Source: Dastarcus helophoroides (lineage: Eukaryota; Arthropoda; Insecta; Coleoptera; Bothrideridae). Taken from it: a stretch of DNA of 64,000 nt. The notes beneath the pieces were generated by a model, which saw only the letters and a list, made by a program, of their open reading frames with translations, searched no databases and was not told where the DNA came from. Position 1 is the first letter of the stretch. Each line of letters opens with the position of its first letter. The translations under genes and the position numbers were made by a program. Of the stretch, positions 34,615 through 45,446 are shown one piece after another. Where the stretch lies: contig CM053328.1 of the NCBI GenBank assembly GCA_028583605.1, positions 9,440,782 through 9,504,781 of the forward strand, in the 5' to 3' direction.

Positions 34615-35759
34615 AATTTCAAAATGTCTGCTTTGTTCGAAAAGTTTTAACTTCAAACGTACTCTTCGGCTCAGAAAACTTTTTTAGAAAATCATAATTT
34701 TTCAAAGTATACACTTTTTTTGGAAATCTTGATTTTTTATTGAAAATTTTAACTGTTTATGAAAATGTCGATATTTTTCAAAATTTTGACTACCAAAATT
34801 TTGATTATCAAAATATTTTGATATTTTTTCAGAATTTGTCTGTTTTCCAAAATTTCTATTTTTTCGAAAATTTAATTTTTTTTTTAAATTTTGAATTGTC
34901 TTTTTGAAAATAGTAGGACTTAAAACTTCACTTTTTTAAAAGTGTGGCATTACAAAATCTACTCTTAACTTTTTTTAAAAGTTCGAGTTTTTGAAAAAAA
35001 TTCGAATTGTTCCGAAGATCTGCAATTTTTTCTACAAATTTTAATTTTTTAGGAAAAAATTAACATTTTTTAAATTTTTTACTCTTAATTTCTTCAAAAT
35101 ATTAATTTCCTTCTCAAAATTGTGGCTTTTTGAAAAATTTCGATACTTTTTAAATCTCTTTATTTTTTAAAATTCCAAAATTAGTAATTTTCTAAACATT
35201 CCACTTTGAAATTTTTGAAAATGTTTAAGTTTTTTATATTGTCGGTTATCTTTTTTAGATTATGACCTTATTTTAAAATTTTACCTTTTTTGAAAATTTA
35301 GTTTTTTTTTAAATCACATTCTTTTCAATGTCACCTATTTTTGAAATTTTTGGTTGTTTGTCAAAGTTTCGAATTTTTTTTAAATCCTTACTTTTTAAGA
35401 ATTACATTTTTTACAAGTTAAATAAGAAACACTTTTAAAAAAACTTTGGCTTCTTTGAAAAAAATTGAATATTTCTTGAAAAACATCTTCTGAGATTTTC
35501 CAATTGTCTTGAAAATTTCGACTTTTATTTTAAACATTGTGTCAGTTTTCAATTTTGTACATTAATTTAAAGTGTGTCCTTTTTGAAATGTTGACTATTT
35601 TTTTCAAAAAATTACAATTTATTTTCAAATGACATTAGTACGACTTCAAAAATTTCTTTTTTTTTTGAAAATAGGATTTTTTCAAATTCCTTTCAAAATT
35701 TTGTCTTCAAATTTTTTTACTAATTTTTCAGAATCTCCGCATTCTTTGAAATCTTTTCA

Positions 35760-38560
35760 CTGAAAATTTTAAATGTTTTATGAAAATGTCGATATTTTTC
35801 TAAAATTTAAATATTTAAATAAATATTCAAAATTCGTCTGTTAAAATTTCGACTTTTTCAAAAATATAAAATTTCTTGAAAATTTCCTTATTTAAAAAAT
35901 GGTGGATTCTTTTTTTAAATAGTCAAAATGAAAATGTCGATATTTTTCTAATTTTAAGTATTAAAATTTCATTTAAAATTCGTCTGCTAAAATTGTAACT
36001 TATTCGCAAATATAAAATTTTTGAAAATTTCATTATTTAAAAAATTTTCAATTGTTTTTTTTTATTAGTACGACTCCAAAAATTTTCAAAATTCGATATC
36101 TTCTCAAAATTTCGCTATTTTTTAATTCTGACTGTTATAAAGGTTTTTATCGAAATTTCAACTTTTTTTGAAAAACCTGAATTTTTTATGAAAATTTCAA
36201 TATTGTTTAAAATTGCCAAAGTCTTTCAAAATTTTAAATTCTTTTTCAAAACGTTGATTATTTTAAAAATGTTCATATTTTGAAAATTCTTTTATTTTTC
36301 AAAATTTCAAAATTTTGCATTAAACCAAATTTTATCTTTATAAATTTTAATTTTTTCCCGAAATTTGAGCTTTTTTTTCAGATCCAGAATTTAATCTTTA
36401 ATTTTTATTTAACATTGGAGCATTTTTCATAAGCATTTGAGATTAAAGTGGGAATTTTTAAAATTTTGAGTTTAACTTTTAAATGTGGGGCTGTAATCTC
36501 AAAATGTCTACTTTTTTTTAAATGTTAACCTTCAAACGTAGTTTTCGGTTCAAAAAACACTATAATTTGAGTTTATTCTCAAAATTTGAAGGAAAAATAA
36601 ATAAACAAACAAAAAAACAACAAAATTATAGATTTAAACTCGGAAGGAAAGTGACTGTCATTTCATAACTAATAATTAAAGAAATTAGGCTGCAGAAAGA
36701 CCATCAATTCAAAAAGCAAATGTATTACAAATATCCAAATGCGTCTGTTAAAATTTCGACTTTTTCGAAAATATAAAATTTCTTAAAAATCTCCTTACTT
36801 AAAAACTGTTGGATTCTTTTTTTTAAATAGTCGAAATGAAAATAACGATATTTTTCTAAATTTTGAATATTAAAATTTCGATTCAAAATTCGTCTGTTAA
36901 AATTTTGACATATTTGCAAATATAAAATTTTTTGAATATTTCATTTTTTTTTAATTTTAAATTCTTTTTTTTAATTAGTACGACTCCAAAAATTTTCAAA
37001 ATTCGATATTTTCTCAAAATTTCGGTTTTTTTAATTCCGACTGTTTTAAAGAGTTTATCGGAATTTCGACTTTTTTTGAAAAACCTGAATTTTTTATGAA
37101 AATTTCAATATTGTTTCAAATTGCCAAAGCCCTTCAAAATTTTAATTTATTTTTTAAAATTTGATTATTTTAAAATTGTTCATATTTTGAAAATTCTTTT
37201 ATTTTTCAAAATTTCAAAATTTTGCATTTAAATCAAATTTTATCTTTATAAATTTTAATTTTTTCCAGAAATTTGAGCTTTTTCTTCGGATCCAGAATTT
37301 AATCTTAAATTTTTATTTAACATTGGAGCATTTTTTATAAGCATTTGGGATTAAAGTGAGAATTTTTAAAATTTTGAGTTTAACTTTTAAATGTGGGGCT
37401 GTAATCTCAAAATGTCTACTTTTTTTTTAAATGTTAACCTTCAAACGTAATTTTTGGTTCAAAAAACATAAAATTTAAGTTTATTATCAAAATTTGAAGG
37501 AAAAAATAAATAAACAAACAAAAAACAACAAAATTATAGATTTAAACTCGGAAGGAAAGTAACTGTCATTTAATAACAAATAATTAAAAAAATTAGGCGC
37601 AGAAAGACCATCAATTCAAAAAATAAATGTATTACAAATATAAAAATTCTTCTGTTAAAATTTCGACTTTTTCGAAAATATAAAATTTCTTGAAAATTTT
37701 CTTTATTTAAAAACTGTTGGATTCTTTTTTTTTTAAATAGTCGAAATGAAAATAACGAAATTTTTATAAATTTTGAATATTAAAATTTCGATTTTAAAAT
37801 TCGTCTGTTAAAATTTTGACTTATTCGCAAATATAAAATTTTTTGAATATTTCATTTTTTTTTAAATTTTGAATTCTTTTCTTTTAATTAGTACGACTCC
37901 AAAAATTTTCAAAATTCGATATTTTCTGAAAATTTCGGTGTTTTTTAATTCCTACTGTTATAGAGTTTTATCGAAATTTCGACTTTTTTTGAAAAACCTG
38001 AGTTTTTTATGAAAATTTCAATATTGTTTAAAATTGCCAAAGTCGTTCAAAATTTTAAATTCTTTTTCAAAATGTTGGCCATTTTAAAAATGTTCATATT
38101 TTGAAAATTCTTTTATTTTTCAAAATTTCAAAATTTTGCATTAAACCAAATTTTATCTTTACAAATTTTAATTTTTTTCCGAAATTTGGGCTTCTTCAGA
38201 TCCAGAATTTAATCTTGAATTTTTATTCAGCATTGGAGCATTTTTTATAAACATTAGAGATTAAAGTGGGAATTTTTAAAATTTTGAGTTTAACTTTTAA
38301 ATGTGGGGCTGTAATCTCAAAATGTCTACTTTTTTTCTTTGAAACTATTAACCTTCAAACATAATTTTCGGTTCAAAAAACATTATAATTTGAGTTTACT
38401 ATCAAAATTTGAAGGAAAATATAAATAAACAAAAAAAAAACCACAAACTTATAGGTTTAAACTCGAAAGGAAAATAACCGTGATTTCATAACAACTAATT
38501 TAAGAAATTAGGCGCAGAAAGACCGCTAATTCAAAAAATAAATGTATTACAACTTTCAGT
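35760..38560. repeat. Tandem array, three units of about 910 bp
   Basis: TCCAGAATTTAATCTT recurs near 36382, 37290 and 38200; AGTACGACTCCAAAAATTTT and TTTAAACTCGGAAGGAAAGT recur with the same spacing of about 909 bp. Lies in the T-rich part of hAT-3. Confidence 0.85.
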
Positions 38561-39288
38561 TTAAAGACGAATTTTTGATTTTTTTTCCTCCAAATTTCGA
38601 CTTTAATCTCGAAATATCAACTTTTTTCTCAAAATTACAAGATTAGAATTAAAATTTTGACTTTAATCTCGCATTTCGACTTTAACATAGAAATTTTAAG
38701 AAAAAGTAGAAATGTTGGTTATTAAAAACATCCAGCTGCCAATATTGTATACTTGAGTTTCGTGTATACCTATGGTATAAATTTTGAAAATAAGGTCGAA
38801 ATTTTGACTTTAATCTAGGAATTTTTAGAAAAAAGTCGTAATTTCGAGATTAAAGGCGAGATTTCGAGAAATAGGTTGTATTTTCAAGAAAAAAAGTCGA
38901 AAGTTCGAGATTAAAGTCGAAATTTCAACTTTATCTCGGAATTGCGGGTATAAGGTCGAAATTTCAATTAAATTCGAGATGTCTAAAAAAATTTATTTTT
39001 AAATTGATGTCCTTTCTACACTTTCCTAATGTTGTCTTCTTAAACTCGCAATGACTTTAATTAAATATATAAACAACATCGATGTATCGATATCGAATAC
39101 TGATGTTTAAGACATCGATGTTTCATTGAAAAAAAAATATCGATGTTCATACATCGATGCTTCTTTGAACGATGTTGCATCCTTAGTCGGAAGTATGCGC
39201 ATACTCTTGGACATGTTGGGTGGGAATATCACATGTCTTTCCGCGCTCAAGCGAATTCCGTTCTCGAAGTTTGTCAGTTCTAATTACA

Positions 39289-39960
39289 ATGAGTGAGCAA
39301 GAGGTTCGTGCGCAAGTTGCGCAGCGCATTATTATTAAATTTCCTGCCGTTGAAGGTGTAAAGCCAGCCGCAATTCTTCGTAGACTAGAAGCACAGTTTG
39401 GAGATACTTGTCTGAAGAAAACTCAAGTGTATGAATGGCACAAAAATTTTTTGGAAGGACGAACTCTAGGTGAAAATGAACCCCATGCCCGTCGTCCTCG
39501 GACCAGAATGACTACGGATAAAATTAACGCCGTTCAACGCCTTTTGTGCGCGTCGATTTTCTGCATGAATGTCGTACAACTCTGCCTACTACTACCAGCT
39601 ATTGGATGAAGCAAAACGTGCATACCGGCGGAAGAGGGGCGAATTTTCGGTCAGAAATTTGATTGTGCTTCACGATAATGCCCGCTCCCACTCAGCCAAT
39701 TTGACAAATCAAAAATGAGAGGAAATGCATTGTGCAACATTAGAACACCCTCCTTATAGTCCTGACTTATCACCATGCGATTATCATATGTTTGAACCAC
39801 TGGAAAGAAGCTCTAGGGGGTGAACAATTCCATGATGATGCTGCTGTTGAGACATTTGTGGGCAATTGGTTGCAAACACGCCTCCCTTCTTTTTATGATG
39901 ATGGCATTAAAAAACTCCCAATCCGTTGAGAAAAATGCATAACAAAACCAGGAGATTATG
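39289..39960 (+). pseudogene. Mariner transposase, internally deleted
   Basis: The N-terminus reads MSEQEVRAQVAQRI... GVKPAAILRRLEAQFGD and KTQVYEWHKNFLEGR (helix-turn-helix), then ENEPHARRPRTRMTTDKI (linker). After a deletion the catalytic part resumes with IVLHDNARSHSA (second Asp), a stop, and LEHPPYSPDLSPCDYHMF (third Asp of the DD34D triad). The first catalytic Asp and its surroundings are gone, and frames shift repeatedly, so it is inactive. Confidence 0.9.
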
Positions 39961-40404
39961 TAGAAAAATAGTTAATAACTTTCATGTATGTATCCTGTAC
40001 CAATAAATTTTTAGAAACAAATTTCCGTTCATATTTGATTTACCCTCGTAGGTTAGAGGCATTTTTTTGTGTTTTTTACTTGATTACTAACATACTTTAA
40101 AAAAAAACCTAAATTTTTGCTGCCTTTTTATAAAAAAAGTAATCGTGTAATCGTGTAAGCAGAGTGTACAATTTGTGCAATTGCAAAGGAACTCCCACAC
40201 AAGTTAAAAAATCACCCTGGAGATCAAAAAAAAAATTGTTTGGACAAGATCAAAGATAAAAAACATTATGAACATGACCCCCACCAGTGTGCGCCCAACG
40301 GCTCAAAGTAGTGTCAAGATGTCATTATTAATTTTGTAATACTTCTCGTTAATAAAGTTTCCGAATCCCAACTATTCAAACAAAGAATGTCAAGCTATAC
40401 TTAC

Positions 40405-40478
40405 AGGACTAACGGATGCGTTTGGGTGAACCAAGTCGCCAAAAGCTTTCTTTCTAGACTTGCTGGGAGTGCTCGTAA
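40405..40478 (-). CDS. CDKL2: CDKL2-like kinase, coding exon 6
   Basis: Seventy-four bases after acceptor TTTTGTTGCAG, ending in phase 0 at donor AGTCCT|GTAAGT. Reads TSTPSKSRKKAFGDLVHPNA then SVSP, a short basic and serine-rich continuation of the tail. The following intron is 11.9 kb and holds a mariner element that itself holds a 9.7 kb hAT element. Confidence 0.78.
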
Positions 40479-40530
40479 CTGCAACAAAACCAATTAGTCC
40501 CCAAGGCGCCGAAACTACCCCACATCTCAC

Positions 40531-40962
40531 CTCCTGGCAAATTCGGAAGAGTGAAATCGTCGCTCTTCGCTTTATGCTCCTTTTTCCTTTGCAAGCCCGA
40601 TGCCAAATTGCTCAACCAGCCTGGCGGCGGCGGCGGCACCGTACTACCGTCACCCGTCACAAAATTGGTATCGACGACGACGTTCCTCTCGAGCTTCTTG
40701 AGAAATTGCGATCTGCCTTGGCCGAATGTTGGTGGTGGTTTTACGTTGAACGAGCTGGGAGAAAGCTTTGTCGAGTCTTTGGAGAACGTTATGTTGTTGA
40801 TGGAGGGGTGGAGGACGTTGGGACTGCTTATGGCTTTCATTTGACCGCTGCTGGACATGAAGTTTGCTTGCAGGGACTGGAATTGGGGTGGCGACGGTGG
40901 AAGGAAGCCGTTCGTTTCTGGTTTTTCAGCGGAGCAATGCCGCCTAACAAGATCATTATTTT
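40531..40962 (-). CDS. CDKL2: CDKL2-like kinase, coding exon 5 (C-terminal tail)
   Basis: Between acceptor TTTCTTTTAG and donor GGAG|GTGAGA; enters and leaves in phase 1. Encodes a low-complexity tail rich in Ser, Pro and Asn: ENNDLVRRHCSAEKPE, SSPNVLHPSINN, a VPPPPPGW proline run and LASGLQRKKEHKAKSDD. No domain is recognised; CDKL2-type kinases usually have such an unstructured tail. The donor was chosen over read-through because it yields a 52 bp intron like the gene's other short introns and restores an open frame in exon 6; read-through would stop soon after. The + strand ORFs opposite this exon are shadows of its GC-rich codons. Confidence 0.8.
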
Positions 40963-41016
40963 CTAAAAGAAATTGGTCGAGTTATAGGGAAAAGTGTAAT
41001 ATAGAGGTTAACTTAC

Positions 41017-41647
41017 CGGTGCTCCTTTGAAATCTGGCTAAAGATTCGAGGGATTTTTCCAACATTTGAATTTCAGCGGTATTGGAAGCGTTTTGCGTCG
41101 CGAATTTTGGTGTTGGGGTAGTTTGGACGAGTTTTTCTTTGCTTTGGGAGTTTCTGCTTTTATGCTGCTTTTGGCCGTTGTGCTTTTGATGATTTTTAGG
41201 TGGTGGTTGCGCATCACTCGTAACAGCATCTGCGGTTTTTTTTCTTCCAGATCCTTCGTTGTTTTTCCATCGGATCTGGTCGTTAAGAAGAAATCGTTTC
41301 GTCTTCATTGATTCGCTGTGTTTGTCCGTGGATTGGAGTATTTCAGTTTTGTACTTTCTAGTGAGTGGGTTAGAGTTGAATTCGGCTTCTACTTTTTCAC
41401 GTAAAGCCGGAAGAAACTTCTGGGGGAATTTATCGTGGAGGAAGAACTGGATGTTTGATGAGGTCTTCGCAAGTTGAACGATTTTGTGGATCCATTTTAA
41501 GGCAACAAGTTAAGAAATCCAAAGCGAAATCGTGCCAAGAAGAGTAAGTTTCATATAACAAGGAAGAGTCGATTGCGGCAGATTTGATCATGCCACGCAT
41601 CTGCGAATTTTTCAACATGTAAACCTGATGCCTACCGCATGGTTTAC
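41017..41647 (-). CDS. CDKL2: CDKL2-like kinase, coding exon 4, with an apparent 1-base frameshift
   Basis: Begins after a 53 bp intron (acceptor TTTTATTTAG). The first frame gives the end of the kinase C-lobe (WHDFALDFLTCCLKMDPQNR, then DLIKHP) and then meets a stop. From about 41453 the +2 frame continues without a break: QFFLHDKFPQKFLPALREK, then a Lys/Gln/Asn-rich tail to donor ACCG|GTAAGT. Exon length restores phase with exon 5 only if one base is removed (or two added) near 41447-41453 (CATCCAG). This could be an assembly error or a real disabling mutation; intact splice sites and good motifs on both sides favour an error or a very recent change. Confidence 0.82.
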
Positions 41648-41689
41648 CTAAATAAAAACGTTTTTTTAGATTTGTGTTTTCCAAAGTTA

Positions 41690-42046
<357 letters not shown>

Positions 42047-42406
42047 TTAAGTTATTATCACATAATTTCATCATTTTTATTCAGCCTCTAAACTTCTAGA
42101 AACTGAAAAAAATAGAAGTTAGAAGATGGAAGAGTTTTGCACACTGATGGGACAAAGTTAAGTTTTTTATATTAAATTGCCAAGCCTTTAAAAAAGAATT
42201 TTTAATAAGAACATCAAATAGGTTATCACTTTTGAAGCCAAAATTTTTTCTTAGTGATTTTACCAAAAAAAAGTGATAAGTAAATTAGTCTTGAAATGTA
42301 CATGTATAGACAGACTCAAAAATTATTCATGATTGAACAAAAAATGTGCCCTTTTTACATGATATACCATATTAAAAATAGACTAACGTGAACATCTAAA
42401 CACGCA

Positions 42407-42462
42407 AGTTATTTTAACAGGAAGCAAATACCCCTCTCGGTGGGCCTTCTGTTAAAATAACT
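42407..42462. repeat. Short stem-loop in intron 2
   Basis: AGTTATTTTAACAG pairs perfectly with CTGTTAAAATAACT across a loop of about 28 bases. It may be an eroded MITE tip; no function is assigned. Confidence 0.6.
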
Positions 42463-43221
42463 GATCTTTATGAGGGCCCAGTGAGCTGCGATGTTAGTAG
42501 TTCATGAATTTCAAAAATGCTGAAGACGTTTTTTTTTCGAAATTTAGTGTCAAAAATCTGATATTCTATACAATTTTATATTTTTTCTTTTTCTCAAAAT
42601 TCTATGTTTAAATTTTACACTGGAAACTGCTTCTAACTTTCGGTTTTTTTTTTTAATTTTTCCGCTTAAATTTGAAAAATACTCCTATTTAAAATGGCAG
42701 GTTTAAATTCTTAATTTAAAACGTCAGAAGCTTCAAGGAAATTAAACATTTTCAGGAGGAGGATTTTTCAGAGTCGATTTTGTAAAAATTAAAAGATTCA
42801 AAAAAGAGTCAACATTTTAAAAACTGTCGAAGTTTTTTTAAAAAAAAGTGGAAATTTTGAAAAAAGATGAAAAATTACAAAAATTGAAATTTTGAAATTT
42901 AAACTTTTTAAAAATTCGGAATTTTCAAAAACAAAATTGAATTACAGAAAAAGTGTTAAATAATACCTAAACGACGAGACTACGTACAAAGTCGATTTTT
43001 TTGAAAAATAAAAAAAAATGAAATTTTCACAAAGTCGACAAATTTCGATAAATAGTCAAAATTTTGAACAAAGGCCTAAGTTTTCATAAAAGGTGGAAAT
43101 TTTGAAAAAAAATCAAAGTTGTCAAACAAAAGTATTTCATAATCAATTTTACGAAAAAAAAAAAAAATAATCGAAATTTGGACAAAGATAGAAAGCTTGA
43201 GTTTCTTTTCAAAAAATTCGA

Positions 43222-43465
43222 AATTGGTATACAGATCTTGTCCCCCGAAACCAAGAAAAACTTAAACACACAGCAACACTTGCCCCGCCTCTTTTCGACA
43301 GCCAAGCAATCATCTTCAGAGGATCAGTATTTATTTGAAGATGACGACTTGGATGTCGATACGCGGATAGAGCAAGTATTGTTGGGCTTTTTAATTTTTC
43401 TTGGTTTCAGGGGACCAGATTTGGATATCAATTTGTGACGATAACCAAGGACCAGTTGGTTCCAC
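43222..43465. mobile_element. Family-b palindromic element b5 (old copy)
   Basis: Degenerate head-to-head arms: ATCTTGTCCCCCGAAACC on the left, CTTGGTTTCAGGGGACCAGA on the right, tail GATAACCAAGGACCAG. Hammerhead cores decayed (TTGAAGATGACGACTTGG, GTCGATACGCG). The flanks are similar (AAAAAATTCGAAA, AAAAAATATGAAA). Confidence 0.6.
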
Positions 43466-45218
43466 AAAAAAATATGAAATATTCAGAAAAAGATAAACTT
43501 TTGAGAAAAGTCGAAATTTTTGGAAATAATCGAAATTACGAAGGGGTTAAAACTTTCAAAATAAGCCAATTTTTGGAAAATGTGGAAATTTTGAAAATAA
43601 TTGAAGAATTCGAAATTCAAAATTTTGAAACTCAAAAAGTCAAAATTTTTAATAAAAATCAGTAATTTGTTTTTAAAAAAATGTCATTTTCAGAGAGTAA
43701 AAATTTTGAGAAAAAGTCGAAATTCCAAAATAACGTCGAAATTTTCAAAAAATTCAAATTTTTAAAAACAAAATTAAAAATTCAATTCAATTTATAAAAA
43801 TGTTGAAATTTCTAGTAAAAATTTTAAAAAAGATTTAAAATTTCAATACTACGGGGAATTTTAGGAAAAATTCAAATTTTCAAAAATACGTAAAAAATTC
43901 GAAAAAAAGTCGAAATTTTTCAAAAAATTCAATATTTATGAAATAAAGGTAAAATATTGAAAAAAATAAAATAAACGTTAAAAAGGAGTCGAAATTTTCA
44001 AAAAAAGTTATGTTGATGATAAAAGTCGAAAATTTCAAAAAATGTGAAAAAAAGTCGTAATTTTAAAACATCCAAATTTTCAAAGAATCAAAATTTTCAA
44101 AAACAAAGTTGAATTTCAAAAAAAAAATCAAATTTACATAAATGACAAGACTATGAAAAAAGTGGAATTTTTTTAAAAAGAAAACAAATCAACTCGAGAT
44201 TTTCAAAAAGTCAAAACTTTGAGAAATAGTCAAACTTTTGAACAAAGTCGAAGTTTTCAAAAAAAAGTGGAGGTTTGAAAATAGTAAAAGGTTTCAAGTA
44301 ATCGAATTTACAAAAAAAGGAAGAAAATTTTGAAAAAATCGATATTTTGAGAGAAGATCGTAAGTTTGTATAACATTTAAAAAAAATCGAAATATTCAGA
44401 AAATGAAATAAATTTTGAAAGAGTCAAAATTTTCAGGAAACAGGAAAATTCTGAAAAAAGATCGAAAATTACAAAAGTTGTTATTTTAAAACATTCAACT
44501 TTTCAAAGAATGGAAAATAAAAACAAAGTTGAATTTAAAAAAAACAGTTAAATTTACAAAAATGATGAATCGAATTTTTTTAAAAAGAAAAAAAAATAAT
44601 TTGGTATTTTCAAAAGGTCAAAACTTTGAGAAATTGTCAAAGTTTTGAACAAAGTCGAAGTTTTTAAAACAAGTGGAAGTTTTGAAAAAAATAAAAGTTT
44701 TCAAAAATGAAGATTTCCACATAATTGAATTTACAAAAAAGGAAAAAAATTTTGAAAGAATCGAAATTCTGAGAAAAGTTCGAAGTTGGTATTACTTTTT
44801 AAAAACCTCGAAATATTCGGAAAATGAAATACATTTTGAAAGAGCCAAAATTTTCAAATAAAGATCGAAATGTTGATAAGTCGAAATTTTTGGAAAATAT
44901 GGAAATTCTGAAAAACGATCGAAAATTACCAAAATCAAAATTTTGAAAAATCCAACTTAACCAACAAAAAGAGTCCCGTTTCACATAAAAGAGGAGACTA
45001 CAAATTTTTTTGAAAAATAAAAAAATTTCAAAAAAGTCAAAAAATATTAAGAAATAGTCAACATTTTGAATAAAGGCTGAAATTTAATAAAATGAAATTG
45101 TCAAGGTTTTCAGAAAAAATATTTTAAAATAATTGAATTTACAAAAAGAAAGAAAATTTTGGAAGAATTAAAGTTTTTAGAAAATACGAAAGTTTGCGTT
45201 AATTTTAAAATAATTCAA

Positions 45219-45446
45219 ATTTGATATACAAATTTTGTCCCCTGAAACCAAGATAAATTTAAAAAACACTAGACTTGCTCTAACGTGTTTTGTTAGCCAA
45301 GCTGTCATCTTGAGAGTATTAGTATTTCTCTAAAGATGAAAGCTTGGCTATCGAAACTGGTGGAACAAGTGTTGTGCTTTTTAATTTTTCTTCATTTCAT
45401 TTGTATATCAAATCTTAAAGATAACCAAGGATCAATTCGTTGCACC
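45219..45446. mobile_element. Family-b palindromic element b6 (old copy)
   Basis: Arms with TTTTGTCCCCTGAAACCAAG and an eroded inverted arm, tail GATAACCAAGGATCAATTCG then TTGCACC. The + strand core retains GAAAGCTTGGCTATCGAAAC, but CTGAAGA has become CTAAAGA. Confidence 0.6.

Larger units (their letters stand above)
29459..39185. mobile_element. hAT-3: 9.7 kb non-autonomous hAT inside a mariner
   Basis: Starts TAGGGATGCAAACGAT and ends GTTGCATCCTTA, with a perfect 8 bp duplication GTCGGAAG (29451-29458, 39186-39193). Both subterminal 120 bp regions are dense in ATCGAT-type motifs. The 9,727 bp interior encodes nothing: filler that is T-rich (29760-30480), A-rich (30770-33340), T-rich again (33780-38640) and A-rich (38650-38990), with several tandem arrays. 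Confidence 0.92.
29400..40048 (+). mobile_element. Mariner element split by a 9.7 kb hAT insertion
   Basis: Terminal repeats CGAGGGTAAATCAAATATGA and the inverted copy TCATATTTGATTTACCCTCG, with TA at each border (29398-29399, 40049-40050). Removing the hAT element and its duplication leaves about 914 bp, shorter than an intact mariner (about 1.3 kb), because the middle of the transposase is deleted. It lies in intron 6 of the CDKL2-like gene. Confidence 0.92.

Noticed and set aside
40060..40240. Possible kinase exon after the acceptor-like GATCTCCAG
   Set aside because: The phase allows about 35 codons, but composition is ordinary AT-rich; the exon at 28415-28483 has a better acceptor, composition and poly(A) signal.
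40460..41477. Several + strand ORFs of 72-168 codons
   Set aside because: They are opposite to the spliced, motif-bearing kinase exons 4-5 and arise from the GC-rich codons there.
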